51,781 nt of DNA from Candidatus Poribacteria bacterium (lineage in GTDB: Bacteria > Poribacteria > WGA-4E > WGA-3G): positions 1-51,781 of the forward strand of contig PYIY01000186.1 in NCBI GenBank assembly GCA_003635195.1, given 5' to 3'. Shown here piece after piece: positions 8,987 to 18,306 of this stretch; position 1 is the stretch's first letter, and the number at the start of each line of letters is the position of its first letter. A program made the position numbers and the translations under genes. The notes beneath the pieces are model-generated. The model did no database searches, was not told where the DNA came from, and worked only from the letters and a program-made list of their open reading frames with translations.

Positions 8987-9940
8987 ATGCCCATGCTAAA
9001 TTCACTCTCCGATGCACAGGCGTTAGAAGCGGAAGGCAGACTCGCCGAAGCTGTCCAAGCCTACGATGACATCCTCAACGGAACCGACGAAGCGTCAACC
9101 CTCGCGCTCGCCAATTTTCGACTGGGGACTATCTATCAAGGGTGGCGGGAACTCTTCACTGCACAACGGTTTTTCGCCCAAGCGCATCAACTTGACCCAA
9201 GCAATACCGACATCCGAGATGCTGTTGCTGAACTCAATCAGCATTTTTCAGAGAATCGGGAGGCAGTTGCCGATGAGATGTCCCGCAAAAATAGCGACCA
9301 GATTGTGTCACTCTTTCGTATCGCTACTGGCATTAAACTCCTGACGATGGAGAAACCTGTCCAAGCTTACCCGTTACTAAAAAGTCGGACAAGGATTTTC
9401 CCAAACGCCGCTATGGCGAAGCATCTCCTCACCGATATCCAGATCACGGAAGATGAGCGAAATTCAGCGATCAATTTCCTATTGGAAAGAGACTGGCTTG
9501 TAAATACCGGCGCGCTGCTTTACACCATCACGGAAAAAGGGTTGTATAATTTCTATGTTGAACTTGCGCAGTTGCACGTCGCCAACGCCGCTTATATGGA
9601 AGCGGTAATGTGTTATGAGCAGGCGTATTGGTTGGATTCGGGACAAACATATTTACGTTATCAGATTGTTATTTGGCACGCAGAGGCAGAAGCATGGGAT
9701 GTAGCAATCGAGATTATTGCGGAACTTCCGACTGACGTGCCTGAAGGCATAGATCCTGTCGCGTATTACACCGCTGTGGCGCAGAGTTATCACCATATTT
9801 ATCAAGCCACGCAAGATGAAGAAGCCAAACAGAAGGTAATTGAAGCGTGTGAGGCGGTATTGCGTTTGGACAAAAAGGCGAAGGAGGTTTCAAGACTCCT
9901 GGCATCCTATCAAGGCAAAAAAGCGTGGTGGCGTAGGTGA
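8987..9940 (+). CDS. tetratricopeptide-repeat protein
   Basis: The 317-residue protein consists largely of helical hairpins of TPR type: AEAVQAYDDILNGTDEASTLALANFRLGTIY near residues 17-45, AQRFFAQAHQLDP, and later YMEAVMCYEQAYWLDSG and VIEACEAVLRLDKKAKE. Such proteins are protein-binding scaffolds. No signal peptide is visible, so it is probably cytoplasmic. The start at 8987 has a poor ribosome binding site and the next in-frame ATG at 8993 is equally possible. There is no clear functional partner among its neighbours. Confidence 0.8.
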   Translation: MPMLNSLSDAQALEAEGRLAEAVQAYDDILNGTDEASTLALANFRLGTIYQGWRELFTAQRFFAQAHQLDPSNTDIRDAVAELNQHFSENREAVADEMSRKNSDQIVSLFRIATGIKLLTMEKPVQAYPLLKSRTRIFPNAAMAKHLLTDIQITEDERNSAINFLLERDWLVNTGALLYTITEKGLYNFYVELAQLHVANAAYMEAVMCYEQAYWLDSGQTYLRYQIVIWHAEAEAWDVAIEIIAELPTDVPEGIDPVAYYTAVAQSYHHIYQATQDEEAKQKVIEACEAVLRLDKKAKEVSRLLASYQGKKAWWRR

Positions 9941-10001
9941 TAGCACCCACAACCTAAAGGATAGGGCTTGACGGGAAGATTGATAAACTGATGAAACCCT
10001 G

Positions 10002-10030
10002 TTGACAAAAAGGGAGGCATCTGATAAAGT
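10002..10030 (+). promoter_or_regulatory. sigma70-type promoter for the DegT aminotransferase
   Basis: A perfect TTGACA (10002-10007) is followed after 17 bases by TAAAGT (10025-10030). The transcript would begin near 10037 and carry the small hairpin at 10058-10072 in its leader. Confidence 0.6.
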
Positions 10031-10050
10031 ATCACTATATTTCGTGCCTT

Positions 10051-10073
10051 TGTAGGAGCGGTTTGTAACCGCG
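10051..10073. repeat. small TGTAGG palindrome in the DegT leader
   Basis: TGTAGGA is followed by GCGGTT (10058-10063), a three-base loop and AACCGC (10067-10072). It belongs to the same class as the palindromes at 28910 and 45375. Confidence 0.55.
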
Positions 10074-10113
10074 ATCCCTTCAAACTACGTCCTAACATTT
10101 GTGGAGGAGAAAG

Positions 10114-11373
10114 ATGGCAGCACGTTTAGCAATAGATGGCGGAACGCCCGTTATCGCCGAACCTATACCCGGCGGAATGCATGGCCCCAGTGTGATAGAT
10201 CAGCGTGAGATTGATGCCGTAACCGAGGTCTTGCGCAGTGGTAAACTTTTTCGGTTCGTTGAGGATTCAAATGTCGCCAGTTTTGAGAAGGAAGCCGCTG
10301 CACATCTCGGTGCAAAACACGCTTTGATGGTGAACTCAGGTACCTCGGCGATCATCTGTGCACTCACTGGTATCGGCATCGGACCGGGTGATGAGGTGAT
10401 TTTACCCGGTTACACCTTCATCGCAACCGCTGCCGCTATCGTCGGCGTGGGTGCAATTCCGGTCATTGCAGAAATTGACGATTCACTCGGTTTAGATATT
10501 GCTGATGTCGAACGAAAAATTACACCGCATACGAAAGCGATCTTACCGGTACACATGCAAGGCGTGCCGTGCCGTCTTGAGGCGATTGTCGAACTTGCCC
10601 AGAAACACAACCTTCTTGTTGTTGAGGATTGCTGTCAGTGTGTCGGTGGGCAGTATAAAGGTAAATATGCTGGAACTTGGGGGCATGCAGGGGCATGGAG
10701 TCTCAATTACTACAAGGTGATTTCTTGTGGAGAGGGTGGGCTCGTCTTTACCGACGACTATGATGTCTACGAGCGTGCAGCGTTCGCGGCGGAACCCGGT
10801 CTACCAATGTGGATGAGCGATTCTGAGTGGCAGAACAAACCCTTCTCGCGGCAGTGTTATCGAACGAGCGAGATTTTAGGCGCGATTGCACGCGTACAAC
10901 TCTCAAAATTAGAGAACATCTTGGGACATACACGCCGCCTTAAAAAGGCGTTCACCGCAGAACTCGCTGAAAATCCGAAAGGCTATATCCGTCAACATGT
11001 AGATGATCCGACGGGTGAGTGTGGGATCAGTGCTGCGATTATCGTGCGCGACGTGGAACTTGCGAAGAAGTACTCCGATGCGCTTAGAGCGGAGGGACTC
11101 AACGCTGGCACCGCTTACAACGAAGGCTTCCCTGATCGACACATCTATACCTATTGGGATTCGATCTTATTCAAACATTCACCCGACGCGTCAGGGTATC
11201 CGTGGAAGGATTCGCGCTATAAAGGAGATGTTGAGTATTCACGGGATATGTGTCCACAAACGTTGTCAATCTTAGGGCGTGCGCTACGGTTCGGGTTCAA
11301 CGTGAATATGCAAGAAGAGCACGCGCGATTGATGGCAGCTGCTATCAATAAAGTAGACGATGCACTCGGATAA
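10114..11373 (+). CDS. DegT/DnrJ/EryC1-family PLP-dependent aminotransferase
   Basis: The 419-residue protein belongs to the sugar aminotransferase (AHBA synthase-like) family, which transfers an amino group to keto-sugars or related ketones using pyridoxal phosphate. Visible hallmarks are ALMVNSGTSAI for cofactor phosphate binding, PGDEVILPGYTF, LPVHMQG, VVEDCCQC, and the Schiff-base lysine near residue 201 in LNYYKVISCGEGG. The start at 10114 is fixed by GGAGGA (10103-10108), five bases upstream; an upstream in-frame TTG at 10099 lacks such a site. It has its own promoter at 10002. No sugar-nucleotide genes lie nearby, so the substrate is unknown. In many environmental genomes this family occurs as isolated paralogues. 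Confidence 0.9.
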   Translation: MAARLAIDGGTPVIAEPIPGGMHGPSVIDQREIDAVTEVLRSGKLFRFVEDSNVASFEKEAAAHLGAKHALMVNSGTSAIICALTGIGIGPGDEVILPGYTFIATAAAIVGVGAIPVIAEIDDSLGLDIADVERKITPHTKAILPVHMQGVPCRLEAIVELAQKHNLLVVEDCCQCVGGQYKGKYAGTWGHAGAWSLNYYKVISCGEGGLVFTDDYDVYERAAFAAEPGLPMWMSDSEWQNKPFSRQCYRTSEILGAIARVQLSKLENILGHTRRLKKAFTAELAENPKGYIRQHVDDPTGECGISAAIIVRDVELAKKYSDALRAEGLNAGTAYNEGFPDRHIYTYWDSILFKHSPDASGYPWKDSRYKGDVEYSRDMCPQTLSILGRALRFGFNVNMQEEHARLMAAAINKVDDALG

Positions 11374-11392
11374 AAGAGGTAGGACAAACGGG

Positions 11393-11470
11393 TTTCCTCT
11401 TAAAGTCCCCTGATAAGGGGGATTTAGGGGGTTAAAAATACCGATTAAAGTCCCCTGATAAGGGGCGGGG
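11393..11470. repeat. GC-rich 43-nt intergenic element, one full and one partial copy
   Basis: The full copy runs 11393-11434, from TTTCCTCTTAAAGTCCCC through GATAAGGGGGATTTAGGGGG to GTTA. A truncated copy (AAAGTCCCCTGATAAGGGG) lies at 11447-11465. The full copy is nearly identical to 25591-25633. CCCC/GGGG pairing would form a strong short hairpin between the convergent DegT and GNAT genes. Confidence 0.75.
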
Positions 11471-11496
11471 AATGCCCATGTTGATTCTTTAGAGGT

Positions 11497-11517
11497 GTTT
11501 TTGCTGGGGTGTTTCTT
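11497..11517 (+). repeat. TTTTTGCTTGGG-type element
   Basis: GTTTTTGCTGGGGTGTTTC differs by one base from the copy at 1934-1952. It lies in the convergent gap, close to the end of the acetyltransferase gene. Confidence 0.6.
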
Positions 11518-11561
11518 AAAAATACCGAAATTACTGCTTTTTCCGTAAATCCTAAAAGGTA

Positions 11562-12323
11562 CTATTCTGGTGAAGTCGGGATGACATAAGTACGCCGCCC
11601 GACTTCGGTGAAACCCAATTTTTGTGCCACGCGAAGTGAAGCGAAATTGTCTGCACCGCAGCTCCAAGCTGGCACTTTACCGCTCGCCTGAATCTCTTGG
11701 GCGACGAGCGATGCCGCGGCAGTAGCAAAACCTTTTTCGCGCCACTGTTCAAGTGTGGAGACACCGATGTCGGCATGCAGGCTGGTCTCGGCATAGGTAT
11801 GCGCGATCGCGACGATGTTGTTATCAACGACGGCTCCAGCGGCGATGCCATCTGTTACCATCGCTTCGTGTGTTTTGTAACCGTTTCCTTGAACTTCCGC
11901 AGGGGCTGTCGCCAGACGTGCAATATCTTCCAGTGTTAAAAGGCGGACTGCCTCGTTCGGATAGTGGTGGACAGGCTCTAAGAGCGCGTGATAGACATCG
12001 CCGTAATAACGGATAGCTGTGTCTCTGTCTACTTCAATAAGGTCACCGAGAGATGTAGCGCATGAAGTATCAACGTTGATACAACCCCAACCGTCGGTCA
12101 CTTTTAACAGTTGCCACAATGCGTCGGCATCAGTACCGAAACCGCACGGCTCATTCGCACAGTACGCATCAAAAACAAGAGCGGCATCAACATCTATCAG
12201 CGTGCCAGCGACATAAGCATCGCACATCCCCTGTTTCAAGCGGGATGCTGAGATAACCGTCATCGGTGTGTCACCGAGGACATCAGATAGAACAAGGCAT
12301 TCTTGGGGTGTAAGTTTAGTCAT
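11562..12323 (-). CDS. GNAT-family N-acetyltransferase
   Basis: The 253-residue protein carries a C-terminal GCN5-related acetyltransferase domain (residues about 140-250). The acetyl-CoA pyrophosphate loop appears as EQWREKGFATAAA, followed by GADNFASLRVAQKLGF, the typical beta5-alpha4 signature. The first 130 residues have no recognised motif, although several cysteines and acidic residues are present; two-part GNAT proteins of this size are common. The acceptor substrate cannot be inferred. Upstream, repeat D begins right before the start codon, so transcription must start within or beyond it. It is convergent with the DegT gene. Confidence 0.85.
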   Translation of the reverse strand: MTKLTPQECLVLSDVLGDTPMTVISASRLKQGMCDAYVAGTLIDVDAALVFDAYCANEPCGFGTDADALWQLLKVTDGWGCINVDTSCATSLGDLIEVDRDTAIRYYGDVYHALLEPVHHYPNEAVRLLTLEDIARLATAPAEVQGNGYKTHEAMVTDGIAAGAVVDNNIVAIAHTYAETSLHADIGVSTLEQWREKGFATAAASLVAQEIQASGKVPAWSCGADNFASLRVAQKLGFTEVGRRTYVIPTSPE

Positions 12324-12370
12324 TTAATAGTTGTCAGTTATCAGTTGTCGGTTATCAGAATAGTAACCAG
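12324..12370. repeat. intergenic heptad repeat D (single arm)
   Basis: TTAATAGTTGTCAGTTATC (from about 12324) and the following AGTTGTCGGTTATCAG are 7-base units (CAGTTAT, CAGTTGT, CGGTTAT). The first 27 bases match the left arm of repeat E at 13359. The rest of 12371-12561 shows no gene or clear motif. Confidence 0.65.
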
Positions 12371-12561
12371 CGCGGATTAGAAGCATAGAAGAATGGGCTG
12401 TTCCATCCTTCTCTCCGTTCATCCTTCCATCAGGGATTCTTGTTTTGTCTATAGAAAGTTTGTAGTCCGTAATGGAATGGTTCTCACTGCGAAGCAGGAT
12501 ATACGGGAACGTGCTGCTAACCTTAAATGCACCTTACCGAACCGCAAGGAAAATTAAAAAT

Positions 12562-13362
12562 ATGAAGATTACGATTTTGGGGTCGGGCACCTCAACAGGC
12601 GTTCCTGAGTATAAATGTGAGTGCGAGACCTGCGAAGACGCACGGGATGTTAACTCGAAAAACTACCGGACCCGTTCATCAATCCACATCGAAAAAGATG
12701 GGAAAAATCTTCAATTCGACCTCGGCCCTAATTTCATGGATCAGATTGTCCGAAATCGGATTGACAGGATAGATGCCGTCATCTTCACGCACTCTCATGC
12801 GGATCATGTCAGTGGAACGAATGATATTGTGATGCCGTGCCGGAAACAGCAGATGGATATGCCGATCTACGGTCCCGAACAGACGATGAACATCTTGCAA
12901 CGCAACTTCGACTATATGTTCACAAAGGAGACGTTTCAAGGTGGCGGGGTCGGGCATCTACTTCCGAATGTCATTGATCGGGATTCGAGATTTGAACTGC
13001 TCGGTTTCGAGATTACCCCGATTCCTGTTGAGCATGGCAATGTTGACACCTACGGTTATCGCATTGACAACTTCGGGTATGTGCCGGATGTGAAACGACT
13101 CCCGAAGGAATCACAGGACTTGCTGAACGGGATTGAGGTACTGGTAATTGATGCGTTGAGTTTCAATCCGAGGCACCCAACGCATCTTTCGGTCGGTGAG
13201 GCATTGGAGATTAGCGATGCACTGAAAACGAAGGAAACCTATTTCACGCACATCATGCACCGGCTTGATCATCGCTATTTCCCGGAACAGTGTAAAGAGA
13301 TGGAGATTGAACTCCCGGACAACGCGTATCTTGCTTATGATGGTCAGGTTATTCAATTTTAA
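12562..13362 (+). CDS. PhnP-like metallo-beta-lactamase-fold hydrolase
   Basis: The 266-residue protein begins MKITILGSGTSTGVPEYKC, the N-terminal signature of PhnP-like phosphodiesterases, with the cysteine cluster CECETC and RTRSS that follow in that group. The metal site THSHADH (residues 76-82) is intact. Later HGN near residue 165 and the histidine-rich HIMHRLDH near the C-terminus complete the ligand set. PhnP hydrolyses cyclic phosphoribose in phosphonate breakdown, but no phn genes are present, so only phosphodiesterase-type chemistry can be proposed. An upstream in-frame ATG at 12472 would add 30 poorly conserved residues; 12562 is chosen because the fold begins there and AAGGA lies 11 bases upstream. 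The stop codon touches repeat E. Confidence 0.85.
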   Translation: MKITILGSGTSTGVPEYKCECETCEDARDVNSKNYRTRSSIHIEKDGKNLQFDLGPNFMDQIVRNRIDRIDAVIFTHSHADHVSGTNDIVMPCRKQQMDMPIYGPEQTMNILQRNFDYMFTKETFQGGGVGHLLPNVIDRDSRFELLGFEITPIPVEHGNVDTYGYRIDNFGYVPDVKRLPKESQDLLNGIEVLVIDALSFNPRHPTHLSVGEALEISDALKTKETYFTHIMHRLDHRYFPEQCKEMEIELPDNAYLAYDGQVIQF

Positions 13363-13450
13363 TAGTTGTCAGTTATCAGTTGTCAGTAACAAGAGGGTCT
13401 GGTGTGGCAAGTGCTCTTAACTGAGAACCGATAACTGAAAACTGATAACT
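13360..13450. repeat. intergenic heptad inverted repeat E
   Basis: The left arm TAATAGTTGTCAGTTATCAG (from 13360) continues with GTTGTCAGTAAC. The right arm runs CTTAACTGAGAACCGATAAC then TGAAAACTGATAACTA (to about 13452). It begins on the TAA stop of the PhnP-like gene and ends just before the stop of the HlyD gene. Confidence 0.75.
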
Positions 13451-13455
13451 ACTTA

Positions 13456-15339
13456 CTATCGTCCCCAACCGCCCTGTGGCGGTTTCCGCTTTTGTAGAAT
13501 AACCCGGTCGCCTTCGGTTACGCCGCTTGTGATAACAACTTTCGTTTCGTTTTGCATGCCGGTTTCAACAGGTGTCCTCTTGCCTTTAGCACTTCCATCA
13601 TCCAACATGACGAACTTCCCTTTTGAGATATTGATCTGTGCGCGGACACCGTCGGCTTCCTTTTTGCCTTTGACCAGGAGCGATACAGTCGAGGGACCCG
13701 GCATAATGCCGCGCTGACTGCTATCTAAACTGATAGTCACGCTCCCATTTCCGACACTCTCAACGGTGCCATTGAAGGTCTTCTCGCTGATAGTCTGCAT
13801 CTCAATTGGTTGATTCTGTTTAAATGGGGATGTGTTGCCTACCTCTGCATTGACCGTCACACTCTTTTCGCTGATAATCGCATCGATCGGGACCATCAGC
13901 ACATTCTGTTCCTCGTAGGTGATGATGTCAACATCTGTGCTCATGCCGGGTTTGAGTTCCTCTGGGGATCCCAAAACTTCTATCATCACCTCAAAAGAGA
14001 TGATATTGTCCTGCTGCTGTCCACTCGGCGAAATCTCATAGATTCTACCTTCGTATGTTTTAGTTTGGTAGGCATCGACTTTGATTTCCGCCTTCTGCCC
14101 GTCATCCAACCGTTCCATATCAACTTCGTTGATGAAAGTCTTAACAACCATTTTGGAAGGGTCAACGATAGTCATGAGCGGTGGACTTTGGGAAAATGCT
14201 GAACGTCCGGAGGTCACAATTTCACCCTCTTCAAGTTCGAGGAGTGTGATGATTCCTGCCATAGGAGCCTTAATTGTGGTCCACTCCAACCTTTCTTCTT
14301 GGTTCTTCAACGTGCTTTCGCGCCGGAATTGGTTCGCCTCGGCACTAACTCTGGATTGCAAGGTTAAAGATTTCTCATTTTCGAGGTTGAGGGTCAATTC
14401 GTTTAAACGAGTTTTAGAATTTTCGACGCGCAGTCGCGCTTCTTCTTCTGAATTCGCCCGCATCTTTTTGAGATCTTCAAGATTGTCCTTCTGGTTTTCC
14501 AATGTTAACTCGCGTGAGGCGATGGAAGTTTCACGCACTTTAATAGTTCTTTTCTGCGAAGTGATCGTCTGTTTCTGTGACTCTACCCGTTTTTGGGCAT
14601 TTTCATATTGGACTTTAGCGTTGACGTGCTGTGCTTGTGCATCTTCCAACGCTTTTTTGGAAACCAATTCCTTTTTGAAAAGTTCGGTGTTGCGATCAAG
14701 TTCCGATTTCGCGTTATCCAAGGAAATCTTGGCTGAACTCAGCGATGTCCGTTGTTCAGACAGTGTAATGTTTGCCTGATCCAGTGCGATTCGAGCCTGT
14801 TCCAAAGCGATATTATCTTGGTCAAGCGAGTTTTGCGCGGTCAGAAGGTCTGTTTCCGCTTGATTGATTTGTGTTATGGTCGTAGCTTGCGTCGTATCAA
14901 AACTCGCTTGCGCCATTTTCAAATCTGCCTCAGCTTGTGCCAGTTGGCTTTCAAGTCGTTCTTCTTTCAGTTCAATATTGAGTTCTGCTTGCTTGACTTG
15001 CGCTTTAGCGGCTCGGACATCCATTTCTGCCTGGTTTTTCTCTTCTTGGTAGAGTTCCGGATCGAGCTCTATTAATATTTGATCTTTTTCCACGTATTGG
15101 CCGTTTTTAACATGGAGTCTAACGATCTCGCCTTCGACGTTAGATTTGACCTCTACGTCGATAAGCGGTTCCAAGTTGCCCGTGGCTCGGATGGTCGTTT
15201 GGAAATCGCCGCGTTCGACGACCTCAACTTTCTTCGCTAAAGCCGGGTCAGCTCCGTTTTTGCTGCGTCCAAGCACAACCCAACCGATTGCGACAACGAG
15301 GATTAAAACAACAGCAGCGGTAATAATTAGATTTCTCAA
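13456..15339 (-). CDS. oversized HlyD/MacA-type membrane fusion (periplasmic adaptor) protein
   Basis: An N-terminal membrane helix (residues 3-24) anchors this 627-residue adaptor. A lipoyl half-domain follows (VEVKSNVEGEIVRLHV), then roughly 250 residues of uninterrupted coiled coil rich in Q, A, E, L and K (about 95-345). The second lipoyl half (WTTIKAPMAGIITLLELEEG), a beta-barrel domain (FINEVDMERLDDGQKAEIKV) and a long C-terminal domain complete it. Adaptors of MacA type usually have about 370-400 residues, so both the hairpin and the C-terminus are extended. It should link the MacB-type permeases to an outer-membrane exit duct. The start is TTG at 15339, supported by GGAGGG about eight bases upstream. 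It is last in a minus-strand series behind the permeases. Confidence 0.88.
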   Translation of the reverse strand: MRNLIITAAVVLILVVAIGWVVLGRSKNGADPALAKKVEVVERGDFQTTIRATGNLEPLIDVEVKSNVEGEIVRLHVKNGQYVEKDQILIELDPELYQEEKNQAEMDVRAAKAQVKQAELNIELKEERLESQLAQAEADLKMAQASFDTTQATTITQINQAETDLLTAQNSLDQDNIALEQARIALDQANITLSEQRTSLSSAKISLDNAKSELDRNTELFKKELVSKKALEDAQAQHVNAKVQYENAQKRVESQKQTITSQKRTIKVRETSIASRELTLENQKDNLEDLKKMRANSEEEARLRVENSKTRLNELTLNLENEKSLTLQSRVSAEANQFRRESTLKNQEERLEWTTIKAPMAGIITLLELEEGEIVTSGRSAFSQSPPLMTIVDPSKMVVKTFINEVDMERLDDGQKAEIKVDAYQTKTYEGRIYEISPSGQQQDNIISFEVMIEVLGSPEELKPGMSTDVDIITYEEQNVLMVPIDAIISEKSVTVNAEVGNTSPFKQNQPIEMQTISEKTFNGTVESVGNGSVTISLDSSQRGIMPGPSTVSLLVKGKKEADGVRAQINISKGKFVMLDDGSAKGKRTPVETGMQNETKVVITSGVTEGDRVILQKRKPPQGGWGR

Positions 15340-15357
15340 AACTAATCCCTCCTATAG

Positions 15358-15480
15358 TAGCCGTCAGCCATCAGCCTTCGGCTATCAGGTTCTCTTTCTT
15401 TAACCAACAACTCGTGCCTTTAACATGTATATCGGAGTCGAGTTGTTGGTTAATGCTGACAGCCGACGGCTGACAGCCAT
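15358..15480. repeat. intergenic heptad inverted repeat F with perfect 15-bp stem
   Basis: TTAACCAACAACTCG (15400-15414) and CGAGTTGTTGGTTAA (15439-15453) are perfect complements around a 24-base loop. Outside them, GCCGTCAGCCATCAGCC (15359-15375) opposes GCTGACAGCCGACGGCTGAC. The element lies between the first permease and the adaptor gene, so it may shape their relative expression. Confidence 0.75.
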
Positions 15481-15488
15481 TCCTCTGA

Positions 15489-16805
15489 CTAATCGGACCG
15501 GAGTGCATCAACGGGTGTAAGTTTTGCTGCCTTGTTGGCGGGGTATAACCCGAAGAAAACGCCTATGGCGACAGAGACGAGTAGCGCAATCACCATCGTT
15601 CCAAATGAAATGACTGAGGGCCAGTTGCTGCCTTCCCAGACGAACTTAGAGATGAGTGCAGCGGTCCCGCGTCCCATAAAGATACCTAAGAGCGCACCGA
15701 GAATACCGCCCGCGAGTGTCAGCACGGATGCCTCAATCAAGAATTGGGTTAAAATATCAGTCCGTGTGGCACCGAGTGCCTTCCGTAGTCCAATTTCCTT
15801 TGTCCGATCCGTGACAGAGACGAGCATAATATTCATTACACCGATACCAGCGACCATGAGCGCGATACCAGCGATGCCGCCCATCAAGGCTTTCATGACC
15901 AAACCGACTTTATTCGCGGTTGCTAATTCCTCTGTAGCTGTCCAATAATTATATTCTTCACCGGTGTTATTATGCTGTCTCCCTAATATATCTTTGGCAT
16001 CCACTATTGCGGTAGGGATGGTATCCACATCAACCGCTTCAACGCGAATGCGTTCAACATCTTGGCGGCCTTTGAACCGTTGTTGGAGCGTTGTTATCGG
16101 GATGATGAACCGATCGTCCCACCCGGAGGTGTCCATCGCGTCCCCTTTCTCTTCCATCACGCCGATCACCTTGAGTCGTACCTCATAAAGTCCACTCCTG
16201 CCGCGCCAATATGAAGGACGTGAAGCTTTGATCTCTTTGCCGACTGGATCTTCTTGGAGAAAAACCTCTTCCGCGATTTTCGAGCCGATAACAGCAACGC
16301 TGCTCGCGGCTTCGACCTCTTCAGCTGTGAAAAACCGACCGCTTGAGGTGTACCAGTTGTGTGACCGGTCATATCCAGCGGTTGATGCGACGATACGGGA
16401 TTCCTTTGATCGTCCCTTGTAATTCACATTCCATCCGCCCATATCGTCTTCGGCGACGACATCAACAACACCCCGCGCATGCTTTAGAATCTCAAAGGCA
16501 TCTTCGGTTTCCAAATCCTCGGCGCGGTTCCTTTTCCAACGTCCTCTGCCGCGGACAGCTTCGCCAGCTGCACGGCTTAACGTTCCGGATTGTTTGTCCC
16601 AATCGTCTTTGTAGATTTCAATAATTTTCGTGCCGCCGGTTCGCTCAATTTCTCGCAGAACCATGGCACTGGATCCGTCACCAACAGATACCATACTGAC
16701 CACAGATCCGACACCGACGATAATCCCTAAAATTGTTAGGCCGGAACGAAGTGGATTTCGCCGTAAACTCGAAATTCCTAAAATGATACATTCAATTAAA
16801 TTCAT
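15489..16805 (-). CDS. MacB-type ABC permease 1 (FtsX/MacB_PCD)
   Basis: This 438-residue protein has the MacB permease layout without the ATPase: one N-terminal helix (about 18-42, LRSGLTILGIIIGVGSVVSM), a periplasmic domain of about 240 residues, and three C-terminal helices with the FtsX hallmark TKEIGLRKALGATRTDI. It ends ANKAAKLTPVDALRSD, typical of the family. These permeases act by mechanotransmission, driving an adaptor/duct pair in response to ATPase cycling. Here the ATPase must come from elsewhere. It is the most divergent of the four copies. It begins 12 bases after the stop of permease 2, with GGAGG upstream, so the two are cotranscribed. Confidence 0.9.
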   Translation of the reverse strand: MNLIECIILGISSLRRNPLRSGLTILGIIVGVGSVVSMVSVGDGSSAMVLREIERTGGTKIIEIYKDDWDKQSGTLSRAAGEAVRGRGRWKRNRAEDLETEDAFEILKHARGVVDVVAEDDMGGWNVNYKGRSKESRIVASTAGYDRSHNWYTSSGRFFTAEEVEAASSVAVIGSKIAEEVFLQEDPVGKEIKASRPSYWRGRSGLYEVRLKVIGVMEEKGDAMDTSGWDDRFIIPITTLQQRFKGRQDVERIRVEAVDVDTIPTAIVDAKDILGRQHNNTGEEYNYWTATEELATANKVGLVMKALMGGIAGIALMVAGIGVMNIMLVSVTDRTKEIGLRKALGATRTDILTQFLIEASVLTLAGGILGALLGIFMGRGTAALISKFVWEGSNWPSVISFGTMVIALLVSVAIGVFFGLYPANKAAKLTPVDALRSD

Positions 16806-16817
16806 TGACAGTGCCTC

Positions 16818-18119
16818 CTAATCTGTACGGAGTGCTTCAATCGGTGAGAGTGCTGATGCCTTTATTGCAGGATACAGTCCGAAGGAGATACCGATTATTG
16901 CTGAAAATGATACGGAAATCAGTATCCACTGCGTTGAGATCACCGAGGGCCATTCGGGCACAATTTGGACGATTTTGACAGCGAGAAGTGCCATCCCTTC
17001 GCCAGCGAACATACCTACCAGAACACCGATTGCGCCGCCGACAGCACACATAGCGATGGCTTCTATTAAAAACTGGATTAGAATGTCCGCACGTTTCGCA
17101 CCAACTGCTTTGCGGAGTCCAATCTCGCGGGTTCGTTCGGTTACAGCGACTAACATCATATTCATAATGCCGATGCCGCCGACGAGAAGCGAGAACCCGG
17201 CGATACTCCCGAGTGCGATTTTTATGACCTTACCGATTTTCTCCAATTGCGCCATACCTTCGCGCATATCCCTGAGCGAAAAGAAATCGTCTTGACCCTT
17301 ATGCCGTTTCCGCAGAACGGCTTTCACTTCTTCAATGGCTTGTGGCACCTCTTCAACAGTGTTGGCATGGACTGAGAGCATCATAATCCGATCATTGCCG
17401 GTGAAGCGTTTTTGTGTTGTTGTGAGTGGGAGGAAGATCATATCGTCCAAGTTCCACCCGAACCGTAGGCTTCGCCCTCGGGGTGCCATCGTTCCGACGA
17501 CGGTAAACCGCTCTGTTAAGCGATTTTCTTCCTTGCGCCCGTACCGACTATACCGATCGCCGCCTCTGCTAATCTTAATTTCTTGTCCTATCGGTGAGGC
17601 GTTACCGAATAAGGCCATAGTGACATCTGTACCTAAGGCACAGACTTTTGTCTCGTTTACAATGTCTTCTTCAGAAATGAACCGACCTTGTTGAATGTCC
17701 CAATCCATCGCTTCCGCGAACGTGTAGTTTACACCGTTATAGCCTGTTCGCGCTTCAGATCCATCGGCGGCTTGAACGAGTACGCCTCGCCATTCCGGAA
17801 TTCGCGGCACGACAACCTCTACAGATGGACATTCCGCTTCAATTGCTAACACGTCTTCAAATTCAAAGTATTCGTTGCTACGATTCGGCATCCAACGGCT
17901 TCCAACCCGTTTGTAAGAACTGCGGTACATCGTAAACTGATTCACACCGCCCAATTTCTGCGCATCTTGCAGCACGATGGCTTTGGCACCGTCCCCAATG
18001 GCAATCATCGCGAGTACCGCGGCGACACCGATGATAATTCCAAGCATGGTCAGCAAAGAACGGAGTTTGTTGCTACGAATCGCGGAGACACCAACGGATA
18101 ACCCTTCAAATATACGCAT
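16818..18119 (-). CDS. MacB-type ABC permease 2
   Basis: The 433-residue paralogue has the same four-helix layout and starts with LRSLLTMLGIIIGVAAVLAM near residue 20. FtsX motif TREIGLRKAVGAKRADI and the ending IKASALSPIEALRTD are intact. The periplasmic domain contains a basic, glycine-rich insert (SRGGDRYSRYGRKEENR) that is also present, with changes, in permeases 3 and 4. GGAGGCGAG sits just before the start. The 187 bases upstream contain an A/T-rich stretch with TTGTTTACCC-type words also found upstream of permease 4, a possible shared promoter region. It pairs in one transcript with permease 1. Confidence 0.9.
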   Translation of the reverse strand: MRIFEGLSVGVSAIRSNKLRSLLTMLGIIIGVAAVLAMIAIGDGAKAIVLQDAQKLGGVNQFTMYRSSYKRVGSRWMPNRSNEYFEFEDVLAIEAECPSVEVVVPRIPEWRGVLVQAADGSEARTGYNGVNYTFAEAMDWDIQQGRFISEEDIVNETKVCALGTDVTMALFGNASPIGQEIKISRGGDRYSRYGRKEENRLTERFTVVGTMAPRGRSLRFGWNLDDMIFLPLTTTQKRFTGNDRIMMLSVHANTVEEVPQAIEEVKAVLRKRHKGQDDFFSLRDMREGMAQLEKIGKVIKIALGSIAGFSLLVGGIGIMNMMLVAVTERTREIGLRKAVGAKRADILIQFLIEAIAMCAVGGAIGVLVGMFAGEGMALLAVKIVQIVPEWPSVISTQWILISVSFSAIIGISFGLYPAIKASALSPIEALRTD

Positions 18120-18306
18120 TTCTCGCCTCCAAATTAAGTGTGTTTCTATGCTTAAATCTTAGACAAAGAAGGGTAAACAAGGTTCGCTTTTTTTTCAACT
18201 ATTTTTTAGAGGCGAGTCTGAATTGCGATTTTCATAGAATCGACCACTTTGTTAGACGCAATTGCCTGAAATCGGTTTAGTATTTCCACATCGTGCTGGC
18301 GCGGTG

